A stretch of DNA of 27,450 nucleotides from JBCCXL01 sp039191605 (lineage in GTDB: Bacteria; Acidobacteriota; Thermoanaerobaculia; Multivoradales; JAHZIX01): assembly GCA_039191605.1 (NCBI GenBank), contig JBCCXL010000037.1:1-27450 (forward strand). The letters run 5' to 3'. The notes beneath the pieces are model-generated. The model searched no databases, had not been told where the DNA came from, and saw only the letters and a list, made by a program, of their open reading frames with translations. The number at the start of each line of letters is the position of its first letter. Position 1 is the stretch's first letter. Positions 7,172 through 15,014 of the stretch are shown one piece after another. A program made the translations under genes and the position numbers.

Positions 7172-8089
7172 ATGCCAAGAACACCACGCTTCGTACCCGA
7201 GGGCGGCGCCCTCGTAGAGATCTCCTGCCGAACGATCCAGGGGCGCCTGCTCCTGCGGCCTACCCGACTCCTCCGACAGATCGTTGTCGGAATTCTCGCC
7301 CGAGCTCTGGCTCGCTGGAGCGACGTCCAGCTCCACGCTGCCGTCTTCCTCCCCAACCACTACCACCTCCTCATCACCGTCCCCGACGCCCGCACCATGG
7401 CCGCCTTCATGGGATTCGTCAACGGCCTGCTCTCCCGCAAGCTCGGCCCCCTCGTCGGATGGAGCGGCCCCCTATGGGCCAAGCGCTATAGCCACGTGCC
7501 CGTCACCGACGAGGCAAAGAGCCAGATCGCTCGCCTGCGCTATCTGCTGGCCCACGGCGTTAAGGAAGGCCTGGTGCTCACCCCCGCTGACTGGCCAGGT
7601 TTCCACTGCGCCTCGGCTCTCACCGCGAGCGACGGCCGTATGCAGGGAACCTGGACCGACGCCACCCGAGCCTGCCGCGACCGCGCCCGGGGCCGCAAGA
7701 ACAAGCCGGAGACCTACGACAAGTCGGTGGAGCTCCAGCTCACCCCGCTGCCCTGCTGGATTCACCTCTCTTGGGATGAGATCGCCCGCCGGGTGCAGGA
7801 CCTAATCGAGCAGATCACCGCCGAAGGAAAAGCCCAGCACAAGAAGGTGGTAGGAGCAGAGCGCCTGCAGCGCCAGAACCCCAACCGACGCATCGCCAAG
7901 CCACGGCGAGGCCCGCTACCCTGGTGCCACGCGGTAAGCCGTACGAGCCGCCAAGCCTTCATCGAGGCCCGCTCGCTCTTCCTCGCGGCTTACCACGAGG
8001 CAGCGGCCAAGTGGCGCAAAGGCGACCTTGACGCCTCCTTTCCACTGGGCTGCTTCCGACCCCCGGCGCCCTTCGTGGCGGCGACCTGA
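7172..8089 (+). CDS. Y1-type transposase, REP-associated (RAYT)-like, with long C-terminal extension
   Basis: 305 aa from ATG at 7172; an upstream in-frame GTG at 7076 would add 32 unlike residues. The N-terminus MPRTPRFVPEGGALVEISCR is of the kind that starts RAYT proteins. The HUH motif is PNHYHLLI with histidines 63 and 65. The stretch GPLWAKRYSHVPV follows, and the nucleophile candidate is Y124 in RLRYLLAHGVKEGLV, a segment that reads YILNNPVKAGLV in relatives. These enzymes cut and join single-stranded DNA and some move REP-type palindromic repeats. Residues about 155-305 form a basic extension with no recognised domain, longer than in typical RAYTs of about 150-230 aa. The many intergenic repeats in the window are possible substrates, which is unproven. 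Confidence 0.85.
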   Translation: MPRTPRFVPEGGALVEISCRTIQGRLLLRPTRLLRQIVVGILARALARWSDVQLHAAVFLPNHYHLLITVPDARTMAAFMGFVNGLLSRKLGPLVGWSGPLWAKRYSHVPVTDEAKSQIARLRYLLAHGVKEGLVLTPADWPGFHCASALTASDGRMQGTWTDATRACRDRARGRKNKPETYDKSVELQLTPLPCWIHLSWDEIARRVQDLIEQITAEGKAQHKKVVGAERLQRQNPNRRIAKPRRGPLPWCHAVSRTSRQAFIEARSLFLAAYHEAAAKWRKGDLDASFPLGCFRPPAPFVAAT

Positions 8090-8588
8090 AGGCAGCCGAC
8101 CTCCACCAACTCACGCCGTCAGCTGCGGCTAGCCGCGGCTCATTGCCTCACTGAATACCCAAAACCTCGTTAGGAGCTCTTTCAGTCCATCGACTTCAGA
8201 CGCGCAAAAAACAGCAGACTGGTCGGAAACAGGCGAAATCCTTGCCAGGAACCAGGCAAAGTTCAAAACGCCAGATACATAATCCGGCAGCGAGCCCTGC
8301 CGCATACATGGTGCCAGGCTAGTTATCCCAGCCTCTAGTGCCCCTGAATACACGGGGCAACCGGAGCACCAGAGCCATACGTCCTGACCGCGAGAACGCA
8401 CTGCTTCGCGGCGACTGCGCGACGAGCAAAGCCTCTGGGGCGAGACTAGTGGACCCTCGGCGGGGCACCACCAGCCACTCGCCCCGACCGGGACCAGCTA
8501 CTTGGTCTGAAGACGCCCCGAATTGTGCCCCCACGAAGCGGTGCCAGCCAAGTGATCCGTGCCGCAGTGCCAGCCAAGTGATCCGCGC
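8090..8588. other. Intergenic stretch with degenerate family B and two family A repeats
   Basis: Nothing recognisable at 8090-8330. From 8350 to 8470 there is a degraded family B copy (GGCGACTGCGCGACGAGCAAAGC is its clearest part, near 8411-8433). Two clean family A motifs follow at 8543-8558 and 8569-8584. The second directly abuts the stop codon of the amidohydrolase. Confidence 0.55.
8543..8588 (+). repeat. Two family A motifs at the 3' end of the amidohydrolase gene
   Basis: GCCAGCCAAGTGATCC occurs at 8543-8558 and 8569-8584, 26 bp apart. Read on the minus strand, the amidohydrolase stop TAG is followed at once by GCGCGGATCACTTGGCTGGC, so repeat and stop codon are contiguous. The same TAG-plus-motif arrangement is seen at 17247-17269. 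Confidence 0.8.
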
Positions 8589-9896
8589 CTACTTTCGAAG
8601 CACGACCGTCCCGCCCTTCATGACGAAGCGGACTTCGGTCAACACTGATACGCCGGCCAACGGATCTCCCACGACAGCGATCAGGTCGGCCCAGAGTCCT
8701 GCCTCAACGGCTCCGGCCTCGTCTTCGAGGCCCAGCAGCTCGGCCGCAACGGTAGTAGCTGAGCGAATCGCCTCGAGTGGAGACATGCCGGCGTCCACCA
8801 AGAGCTGGAACTGCTCGGCGTTGCGGCCGTGGGGATAGACGCCAGAGTCGGTGCCGAAGGCGATCTTCACCCCTGCGCGATGGGCTTCTTCGACGAGCGC
8901 GGCGTATTTCCGATACTCCTCCGCGTTGTCCGACTCCAGCTCCTTGTCACTCCAATCTTGATCGGTCTCCACGAGGTCGTAGTAGGCAGCCAGCAAATCC
9001 GTCACCAGGTAGACATCATGCTCCTTGATCAGCCGGATCGACTCGGAGTCCATCAATCCGCCGTGCTCGATGGAGCGCACCCCGGCGCGTACAGCGTTGC
9101 CAATGCCATCGGCGCCGTGGGCGTGGGCGGCAACGTGGAGCCCCCGCCTGGTGCCCTCCTCGACCGCGGCGCGGATCTCCTCCTCCGTATAGCTTGCGGC
9201 ACCAGGTATGGTTCCGTGAGTGCCGAAGCCACCGGTAGCCGACAGCTTGATCAAGTCGACGCCATGGCGAATGTGAGTACGGACCTGGCGACGCACCTCA
9301 ACCGGGCCGTCGGCGACGGCTCCGCGATCGCGTAGCTCATGTTGCGGAGCCATCCAGTTACCCCAGGCTCCGTGACCGCCGGTGATGGTGATCATGGGGC
9401 CGGAGGCGAAGATCCGAGGCCCCTCTGCCCAGCCCTGGGTCACGGCTTCGCGCAGCGCCACGCCGCAATAGTAGGGATCTGAGACGTTGCGCACCGTAGT
9501 AAAGCCCGCGCGCAGAACCTTTCCGGCGTTCTGGGCACCGATGACGCCGAACATCGGAGCCGGCAGGATCCACGGGTCCCACGACTCGCCGAGGTAGGAG
9601 TTGTCGCAGAGGTGGGTGTGGGCGTCGATCAGCCCCGGCAGCACGGTCAAGTCCGACAGATCGACGGCGGATGCCGGAATCTCACCGTTCACGACCTTCG
9701 AGATAGATAAGATCTTGCCGTCCTCGATGTGGATGAGCACGTCCTCGGCATATGTGCCGGCGCGCACATCGAGAACCCGGCCAGCGTGGATCGTCGTCGG
9801 CTCGGGGCCGGGCGGAGCGGCTTGGGCCGCCACCGTGGAAAAAAGCGCGGCGACGACTGCAAGCACGATCTGCTGGCAGTGGGTAGGAATCAGCAT
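8589..9896 (-). CDS. Exported metal-dependent amidohydrolase
   Basis: 435 aa from ATG at 9896, with AAGGAG about seven bases upstream on the minus strand, which fixes this start against an open upstream extension to 10172. Residues 1-27 are a signal peptide (hydrophobic VLAVVAALFSTVAAQA, likely cut after AQA), so the enzyme acts in the periplasm or outside. Amidohydrolase-superfamily metal ligands are all present: H93 and H95 in GLIDAHTHL, K217 in VDLIKLSATGG (candidate carbamylated lysine), H258/H260 in HVAAHAHG, H278 in SIEHGG and D350 in AFGTDSG. The layout matches the imidazolonepropionase-like group, which includes Xaa-Pro dipeptidases and secreted prolidase-like enzymes. The substrate cannot be told from sequence. 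Monocistronic; its 3' end is bordered by family A repeats. Confidence 0.92.
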   Translation of the reverse strand: MLIPTHCQQIVLAVVAALFSTVAAQAAPPGPEPTTIHAGRVLDVRAGTYAEDVLIHIEDGKILSISKVVNGEIPASAVDLSDLTVLPGLIDAHTHLCDNSYLGESWDPWILPAPMFGVIGAQNAGKVLRAGFTTVRNVSDPYYCGVALREAVTQGWAEGPRIFASGPMITITGGHGAWGNWMAPQHELRDRGAVADGPVEVRRQVRTHIRHGVDLIKLSATGGFGTHGTIPGAASYTEEEIRAAVEEGTRRGLHVAAHAHGADGIGNAVRAGVRSIEHGGLMDSESIRLIKEHDVYLVTDLLAAYYDLVETDQDWSDKELESDNAEEYRKYAALVEEAHRAGVKIAFGTDSGVYPHGRNAEQFQLLVDAGMSPLEAIRSATTVAAELLGLEDEAGAVEAGLWADLIAVVGDPLAGVSVLTEVRFVMKGGTVVLRK

Positions 9897-10311
9897 GCTC
9901 GTCTCCTTGGATCTCCTTGGGTCAAGCTGGGGGGACCATGCAAGGAAAGACCAGTCTATCGGCCTCCCCACGATCTCAACGGAAACCCGCCGAAGCTGGT
10001 CGGCAGAAGAAGTCCACGGCAGCGATGGTCTACTCCCCGCCGGGCGAAGAGCCAGGGCCGGCACCGCCACCAGTAGACCTCCAGATGCCGAAGCAGCCGC
10101 GACAACAAAGGTAGCGCCCATTTGTGCCACTCTCACCACGCCGGCCTCAGATTCACGAGCCTTCCCGATCAATATCTTCGGCCTGGAATTTGGTCTCTGC
10201 TAGAAGCTGCGGATCATCGCCAGCCGCCTACCGCTGCCATGCGCGACGCATCGAGAACCCGACCATGCGATCAGCTCTCTGCGGCCAGCGTCTAGAACAG
10301 ATCCCGAAAAT
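9897..10311. other. Intergenic stretch between divergent genes
   Basis: Holds the AAGGAG ribosome binding site of the amidohydrolase (about 9902-9910, minus strand) and otherwise no recognised gene. The minus-strand frame that continues upstream to 10172 encodes an alanine-rich hydrophobic stretch but no domain; I treat it as non-coding. No repeats of families A-D are seen here. Confidence 0.5.
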
Positions 10312-10352
10312 TTGATTGAAAATCAAAAGACAGCCTTTCGATTTTCGATCAA
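10312..10352. promoter_or_regulatory. 41-nt near-perfect dyad upstream of the AAA_14 ATPase
   Basis: The left arm TTGATTGAAAATC (10312-10324) pairs with the right arm GATTTTCGATCAA (10340-10352) with one G/T mismatch. The inner AAA (10326-10328) also pairs with TTT (10336-10338), leaving a 7-base loop. It is the most AT-rich spot nearby and ends 21 bp before the ATG at 10374. It could be an operator for a dimeric or autoregulating protein, a 5' UTR hairpin, or overlap the promoter. Confidence 0.65.
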
Positions 10353-10373
10353 GATGCTACTCTCTAATGCATC

Positions 10374-11525
10374 ATGCTTTCGCGTCAACGACATCAGGAA
10401 CGCCTGTTCGACCTCCTGGAACACTACCCGGTGGTGGCGATTCTCGGTGCCCGCCAGGTCGGGAAGACGACGCTGGCCAGAAGTCTGGCTGCCGATCTCG
10501 ATCCGAAGGTCCATTTCTTCGACCTCGAGGATCCGGACGACCTCGCCCGGCTAGCAGAGCCCAAGCTAGCGCTGGAGCCTCTAGAAGGTATCGTCGTGCT
10601 CGACGAGGTGCAGCGCCGGCCCGAGATCTTTCCCATATTACGTGTCCTCGCCGACCGTCCCGACGCTCCCGCCAGGTTCCTTGTTCTCGGGAGCGCTTCA
10701 CCGGATCTGCTCCGGCAGTCCTCCGAAACCCTAGCCGGACGCGTCCATTTCCATCGACTCGATGGCTTCGATCTCGACGAGGTCGGTTCTGAGGACTGGC
10801 GAAAGCTCTGGACCCGGGGCGGATTCCCGCGTTCCTTCCTTGCCGAGAATGATCACTCCAGCTTCGAATGGCGCGACGACTTCATCCGCACCTTCCTGGA
10901 GCGCGACCTCCCTCAACTCGGCATCCGAACGCCTGGACAGACGCTGCGCCGCTTCTGGACCATGCTGGCTCATAATCAGGCGCAGATCTGGAACGGCGCT
11001 GACCTCGCCCGCGCCTTCGGCGTCTCGGCTCCCACCGTTCGCCGCTACCTCGATCATCTGACGTCTGCAATGGTCGTTCGCCAGCTGCTTCCGTGGCACG
11101 CCAACGTCAAGAAGCGGCAGGTCAAGTCACCCAAGGTCTACATCGCCGACTCGGGCTTAGTCCATACGCTCCTCGGCCTGAAAACCGCCGACGACATCTT
11201 GGGGCACCCAGTCTCCGGCGCCTCCTGGGAGGGCTTCGTCGTCCAGCAGATCCAAGCGGCTCTCAGGACTCGACCCGAAGACTGCTTCTTCTGGGCAACC
11301 CACGCCGGTGCCGAGATCGACCTCTTCGTCATGCGCGGCAACCGCCGCGAAGGCTTCGAGGTCAAGCTGACCACCTCCCCCAGAACCACGCGATCCATGC
11401 GGCAGGCTCAAGAGACGCTCCAGCTGGATCGCCTGGTGGTCGTCCATGCCGGATCGGAGAGTTTCCCCTTGGCGGACGGAATCGACGCGGTGGCTGCCTC
11501 GCGGATCTGGGCGGATCTAGGCTGA
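10374..11525 (+). CDS. AAA_14/DUF4143 family ATPase
   Basis: 383 aa. The N-terminal P-loop domain shows Walker A GARQVGKTT (25-33) and Walker B GIVVLDEVQRRPEIFPILR (72 onward), with LVLGSASPDLL as the usual sensor-like strand. Residues about 170-290 carry the winged-helix segment NQAQIWNGADLARAFGVSAPTVRRYLDHLTSA. The C-terminal DUF4143 part contains SGLVHTLLGL, ASWEGFVVQQI and GAEIDLFVMRGNRREGFEVKLT; the D and E.K residues of that last stretch resemble a PD-(D/E)XK nuclease fold. These proteins are widespread in bacteria and archaea, often in accessory regions. Their function is unsettled, and DNA-related or toxin-antitoxin-like roles have been suggested. The gene stands alone behind a long dyad. 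Confidence 0.9.
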   Translation: MLSRQRHQERLFDLLEHYPVVAILGARQVGKTTLARSLAADLDPKVHFFDLEDPDDLARLAEPKLALEPLEGIVVLDEVQRRPEIFPILRVLADRPDAPARFLVLGSASPDLLRQSSETLAGRVHFHRLDGFDLDEVGSEDWRKLWTRGGFPRSFLAENDHSSFEWRDDFIRTFLERDLPQLGIRTPGQTLRRFWTMLAHNQAQIWNGADLARAFGVSAPTVRRYLDHLTSAMVVRQLLPWHANVKKRQVKSPKVYIADSGLVHTLLGLKTADDILGHPVSGASWEGFVVQQIQAALRTRPEDCFFWATHAGAEIDLFVMRGNRREGFEVKLTTSPRTTRSMRQAQETLQLDRLVVVHAGSESFPLADGIDAVAASRIWADLG

Positions 11526-11821
11526 CCGACCAGCCGGCGGAGAGTCCCAGCCAAGGGACCTAGGAAGGAAGTCCTGTAGGCCCGCCCCCCCTTCGATTCC
11601 CCCACCCTCTGACTAACTCAGTCAAAGTGGAAGCGCCACCACCGGCCCGGAAAACTTCGGAGACGGCGAGCCGTAGAAGGGATCAACCAAACGCCGCCAA
11701 ACTCCTCGCCTCCCGAGACAAGGAGCGACCCTAGCCCCATCGGAGGGTGCCAGCCAGCGGCATCGTGGCACTGCGCTTTGCAATTCGCGACAACCGACAC
11801 CTTTCGAGGGCAAGTCCCCAT
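11526..11821. other. Intergenic stretch with family C and a deleted family B/A repeat
   Basis: Contains a weak family A-like CCCAGCCAAGGGACC (11547-11561), a family C copy (11590-11680) and a shortened family B/A copy (11721-11760). In the last, the first about 20 bp of B join directly to the A end GGAGGGTGCCAGCC, as if the middle had been deleted. Confidence 0.6.
11590..11680 (+). repeat. Family C repeat, copy 2
   Basis: CCCCACCCTCTGACTAACTC and then GTCAAAGTGGAAGCGCCACC, followed by GGCCCGGAAAACTTCGGAGACGG. The downstream CGGAGACGGCGAGCC block recurs as CTGAGACGGTGAGCC in copy 3, so the unit is about 90 bp. Confidence 0.75.
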
Positions 11822-12451
11822 ATGGCTAAGTTCACCCCACTTCGAGTGACCCTTCCCGTCCTGACCTTCGTGCTCCTGGCCTGCTGGCCCGCTGGGGCCG
11901 ACGAGGTGAAGCAGAAGCCAGCCGCTGAGGCTGAGCTCGCGCCCCCTGACTGCGACTACGGATCGCCGCATACCAACGCGCCGGAAGAGCTCGCTCAATT
12001 CGATTTCTTGATCGGTGACTACACGGTCACTGGCCACGCATGGCTGGGTACGAGCTGGTCACCGCCGCGTCCCGGCGCACCACCGTCACGCTGGAATGGC
12101 CGATATGTCCTGGACGGCATGGCGATTGAGGATGATTGGTACCAGGCCGATCCGGGCATCGATGCCGACGCACCGCGCGGCATCAACGTTCGCATGTGGG
12201 ATCCGGAGGCCGGCGAGTGGGACATGATGTGGGTCGATACCGTGAACAATCAGGTGCAGGATCTGCGGGCCAAGATGATCGACGGCAAGCTGACCATGTG
12301 GCAGGAATATCCTGAACGGCCGGGCTTCCGGGCCTATTTCGAGCGTCTAGGGCCAGATAGCTGGCACCGCGTCACGTTGGCAGAGGATGAGAATGGCGAG
12401 TGGACCAAGCAAATTCGCTTGCTCGCCACTCGCATTCCCTGCCCTAAGTAA
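11822..12451 (+). CDS. Exported protein resembling DUF1579 (lipocalin-like fold), possible lipoprotein
   Basis: 209 aa from ATG at 11822. Residues 1-26 form a signal peptide (PLRVTLPVLTFVLLACWPAGA); the LLAC end could be a lipobox (Cys21) or cleavage may follow AGA-D. The mature part has short beta-rich segments: QFDFLIGDYTVTGHAW, then RWNGRYVLDGMAIEDDW, GINVRMWDPEAGEWDMMWVDT and FRAYFERLGPDSWHRV. This 'FLIG.Y...W...YVLDG..I.D.W....W....W.....D' progression is that of DUF1579-type proteins, which are predicted small beta-barrels that bind unknown ligands. The weak ribosome site is GAGGGCAAG. The gene is monocistronic. A ligand or role cannot be assigned. Confidence 0.7.
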   Translation: MAKFTPLRVTLPVLTFVLLACWPAGADEVKQKPAAEAELAPPDCDYGSPHTNAPEELAQFDFLIGDYTVTGHAWLGTSWSPPRPGAPPSRWNGRYVLDGMAIEDDWYQADPGIDADAPRGINVRMWDPEAGEWDMMWVDTVNNQVQDLRAKMIDGKLTMWQEYPERPGFRAYFERLGPDSWHRVTLAEDENGEWTKQIRLLATRIPCPK

Positions 12452-12459
12452 ACGGACGC

Positions 12460-12540
12460 CTATTCGACCGCGAAGATCAGCGCAGCACCGTCTTCCGGGC
12501 GCTTGTCTTCCCAGTGCTCCGCCAGCTCCTCGCTGCAAAA
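12460..12540 (-). pseudogene. 3' remnant of an unknown gene cut off by a family A repeat
   Basis: Minus-strand codons from 12540 down to TAG at 12460-12462 read FCSEELAEHWEDKRPEDG, then AALIFAVE and the stop. The amino-acid mix looks like a real charged C-terminus and is unlike the repeat translations around it. The frame is cut exactly where the family A motif starts (12541). The parent gene is unknown. Confidence 0.35.
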
Positions 12541-12669
12541 GGTGTCAGCCAAGTGACCCGCAGCTGAAGACGGTGCCAGCCAAGTGGCCCGCGGCTACCG
12601 CTTCCGACGAGCGACCCGAGTCCCGGGGGCACAGCGCCGGAGCTCCGGAAGAAGTTAGATCTCCCTCCC

Positions 12670-12760
12670 GAAATCCCCCCTCGATCCCCCCTTTTTCAAA
12701 GTGGGGACGCCACCTCCCGCCCGGGGAGGGTCACTCTGAGACGGTGAGCCACAAAGAGGC
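12670..12760 (+). repeat. Family C repeat, copy 3
   Basis: AAATCCCCCCTCGATCCCCC then TTTTTCAAAGTGGGGACGCC and GCCCGGGGAGGGTCACTCTG, ending CTGAGACGGTGAGCC. The CCCCCC/GGGG arms around TTTTTCAAA give a hairpin. Related AAATCCCCC...AAGGGGG repeats are common as MITE-like elements in several phyla (general knowledge, not searched here). Confidence 0.75.
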
Positions 12761-12804
12761 CCAGCCAGACAGTTGTAGCTGTCCACCTTCTGACCCCCGA
12801 AAGC

Positions 12805-12965
12805 AAAGAGCGACCCGAGTCCCGGGGGCACAGCGCCGGAGTACCGGAGCCGAGCACCTACACCCCGGTCCTGCGGACACGCTTGTTCGAGGCGACTGTG
12901 CGACTAGCGAAGCCTCCGGGGCGAGGTGAGCGGCGCCCCAGCGGAGGGTGCCAGCAAAGTGATCC
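12805..12965 (+). repeat. Family B plus A repeat, most complete copy
   Basis: Starts AAGAGCGACCCGAGTCCCGG, has GGAGCCGAGCACCTACACCC and GGCGACTGTGCGACTAGCG, and ends GCGCCCCAGCGGAGGGTGCC followed by the A motif GCCAGCAAAGTGATCC (12950-12965). It shows that B and A form one composite element of about 160 bp. Confidence 0.8.
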
Positions 12966-12992
12966 GCGGCCCGCATCCCGATTCCTGCCTCT

Positions 12993-15014
12993 TCATCCTG
13001 GATCCTCGATCCGCTCCCTCTCCGCCCGCGCCAAGCTGGACTGCACCCGATCGCCGCCCGCCTCGATGAAGGCGACCAGGCGCTGAAACTCCGGTTCGCT
13101 ACGGAGCGGCTCGAAGCGGGGATCAACCTCCAAAAAAAGCAGGAAGCCCGGCCGCGCGGCGAGGGAATCCCGCAGCCACTCGAGCGCGGCCTCATTCTCT
13201 CCGAGCTGGGCTGCGGTGGTAATCAGGCCGTCGTGCGGAACGTAGCCGCTTGGAATCATCGCCTCCAGGTCCTGACGCCACCACTCCCACAGAGGGGCTA
13301 GATCCCCGGCTGCCTCCAGACGTTCCACTACCTCCTCCGGTGCCTCTCGCTGCCGCAGCAGTGCCGCCGCCGCCACCACCGCCTCCTGTCGGCGCTGCAA
13401 GCTTTGCAGGGCGAGGACTCGGGAAAGGCCAGCGTAGAAGTTGTTCGGTTCCAGCTCCAGAGTCAACTCGGCCTGTACGACGGCCTGCTCGTAGCGGCCC
13501 GCATACAGGTAGGCCCAGGCCACGTCGCACTGCACAATCGGGGAGACCGGGTCCAGCTCAGAGGCCCGGCGCGCCGCCGCCAGCCCCTCCTCCTCGTTGC
13601 CCGGCCGACGCAGCAAGAGATACGAACGCACACCGTGCGCCGGGGCCAAGTTGGGCTCCAGGTCGAGGGCCCGCTGGAGGTGATACCAGGCCGTCTCCCA
13701 ATCCCAGTCGTAGTTGGCCGAGATCCACGCCAGGTTCTGGTGCGCCTTGGCGGAGCTCGGATCGAGGGCCAGCGCCCGCTGCGCAGCCGTTCGGGCCTCG
13801 GTCTCGATCTGGTCCCGAACCCAGGTCGCCAAGATCGCCTCGGAGAGCCCGGCGTAGGCGCGCGCGCTGCGCGGATCGGCGGTGATCGCCTGGTTGAACA
13901 GCCCGGCGGCCTGCTGCGCGTTCTCAAAGCCTCCGGCGTTCAGCCGGTGGAGACCGAGAAGGTAGGCGCGCCGCTCGGCCGGGTCCTCCGGCCGCTGAGA
14001 GGGCTCGGCCAGCGAAATCTTCAGTCTCCGACCCAGCGCCTCGGTGACCTGCTCGCTCAACGAGCGTTGAGTCGCAATCCGCCCGCCGTCATCGGCTTCG
14101 AAGCGCCGAGTCCACAGCAGACGGTCGTCCTCCGTGCTCTCGAGCCAGAGATGGAGGTAAGTGGTGGGCTCACCGGCCCGGACCGCCCCGCGCAGCACCA
14201 GATCCGAGCCCAGCGCTTCGTGCAGGGCTCGGATCCCGCGTGGATCCTGCGCGAAACGTCGGGTGGCGTCGAGGGAGAGCACCCCGATCTTGCTCCTATC
14301 GAGCCTTCCGAGCTCGGTCACCACCTCGTAGGTCAGGCCGGACGCGATCAACTCTGCCTCCTCGTGGACCGCGGCCGACTCCACGGTGAAGGGCAGGACC
14401 GCCAGTCGACTCGGAGGTGCACCCCCCGGGCCGGCGAGACGCACCCACAGCCACACCACCAGGGCAAGGGCGACGACAACGATCGCGGCAGACAGCAGGG
14501 TGCGAGCTCTCGGCCCCCCTCTCGCGATTCTTCTCTGAGGCCTTCTCAGGCGCCGTGTCAGAGGCCTAGTCAGACGCCTAGTCAGGGGCCTGAACCGCCA
14601 GGTGTACCGGGCACCGAAAGTACTTTGTGAACCGTCAGCAGTCGGCGACGCAGGACGCTGCCCCCGCCGCCCACCCACCGGAATCACCTCGACCGGCGCG
14701 AGAAAACGATAGCCCCGGCGCGGCACGGTCTCGACGTAGGTCGGAGAGCGCGCCTGGTCTCCCAACACCCGCCGAATCTCCCGAATGCAGTAGTTGAGAC
14801 CCTGATCCGCCTCTACCAGCCGATCGCCCCACACCGCCTCCTGCAGCGTCTCGCGCGGGACCAGTTGACCGGCGCGAGTCACCAAGGCCACCAGCACCTT
14901 CCAGGGCTGCGGCTGCAGGCGCACCACACGACCCGCCCTCCGGAGCTCCTCCCGCCGAAGGTCCAGCTCGTAGAGGCCGAAACGCAAAATAGAGAGGGGG
15001 TCTCGATCCACCAT
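12993..15014 (-). CDS. Winged-helix one-component regulator with membrane helix and TPR sensor region
   Basis: 673 aa. Residues about 8-110 are an OmpR/CadC-type winged helix (FGLYELDLRREELRRAG, then a recognition region WGDRLVEADQGLNYCIREIR and the wing YVETVPRRGYRFLAPV). A basic repetitive linker RPLTRRLTRPLTRRLRRPQRR lies at 142-162 and one membrane helix at about 172-193. Residues 200-330 resemble a FlgO/TolB N-terminal-like domain (RLAVLPFTV, then SGLTYEVVTELGRL and LVLRGAVR). From about 350 to 600 there are TPR-like repeats, for example ARAYAGLSEAIL, AKAHQNLAWISANYDWDWETAWYHLQRALDLEPN. The design puts the DNA-binding domain in the cytosol and the TPR sensor in the periplasm. It is divergent from the secreted beta-helix gene (280 bp apart), a possible target. 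Ligand unknown. Confidence 0.9.
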   Translation of the reverse strand: MVDRDPLSILRFGLYELDLRREELRRAGRVVRLQPQPWKVLVALVTRAGQLVPRETLQEAVWGDRLVEADQGLNYCIREIRRVLGDQARSPTYVETVPRRGYRFLAPVEVIPVGGRRGQRPASPTADGSQSTFGARYTWRFRPLTRRLTRPLTRRLRRPQRRIARGGPRARTLLSAAIVVVALALVVWLWVRLAGPGGAPPSRLAVLPFTVESAAVHEEAELIASGLTYEVVTELGRLDRSKIGVLSLDATRRFAQDPRGIRALHEALGSDLVLRGAVRAGEPTTYLHLWLESTEDDRLLWTRRFEADDGGRIATQRSLSEQVTEALGRRLKISLAEPSQRPEDPAERRAYLLGLHRLNAGGFENAQQAAGLFNQAITADPRSARAYAGLSEAILATWVRDQIETEARTAAQRALALDPSSAKAHQNLAWISANYDWDWETAWYHLQRALDLEPNLAPAHGVRSYLLLRRPGNEEEGLAAARRASELDPVSPIVQCDVAWAYLYAGRYEQAVVQAELTLELEPNNFYAGLSRVLALQSLQRRQEAVVAAAALLRQREAPEEVVERLEAAGDLAPLWEWWRQDLEAMIPSGYVPHDGLITTAAQLGENEAALEWLRDSLAARPGFLLFLEVDPRFEPLRSEPEFQRLVAFIEAGGDRVQSSLARAERERIEDPG

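Larger units (their letters stand above)
12452..12992. other. Repeat cluster between the DUF1579-like gene and the regulator
   Basis: In order: the remnant at 12460-12540, two family A motifs (12544-12559 and 12575-12590), a 5' half of family B (12606-12652), family C (12670-12760), a complete family B (12805-12949) and a family A motif (12950-12965). The regulator gene ends 28 bp after that last motif. No intact gene is seen. Confidence 0.65.

Noticed and set aside
8129..8401. 90-codon minus-strand frame beside the transposase gene
   Set aside because: No recognisable domain, no ribosome site, and it runs into the degraded family B repeat.
9897..10172. In-frame upstream extension of the amidohydrolase
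   Set aside because: The internal ATG at 9896 has an AAGGAG ribosome site and begins a perfect signal peptide; the extension would bury it.
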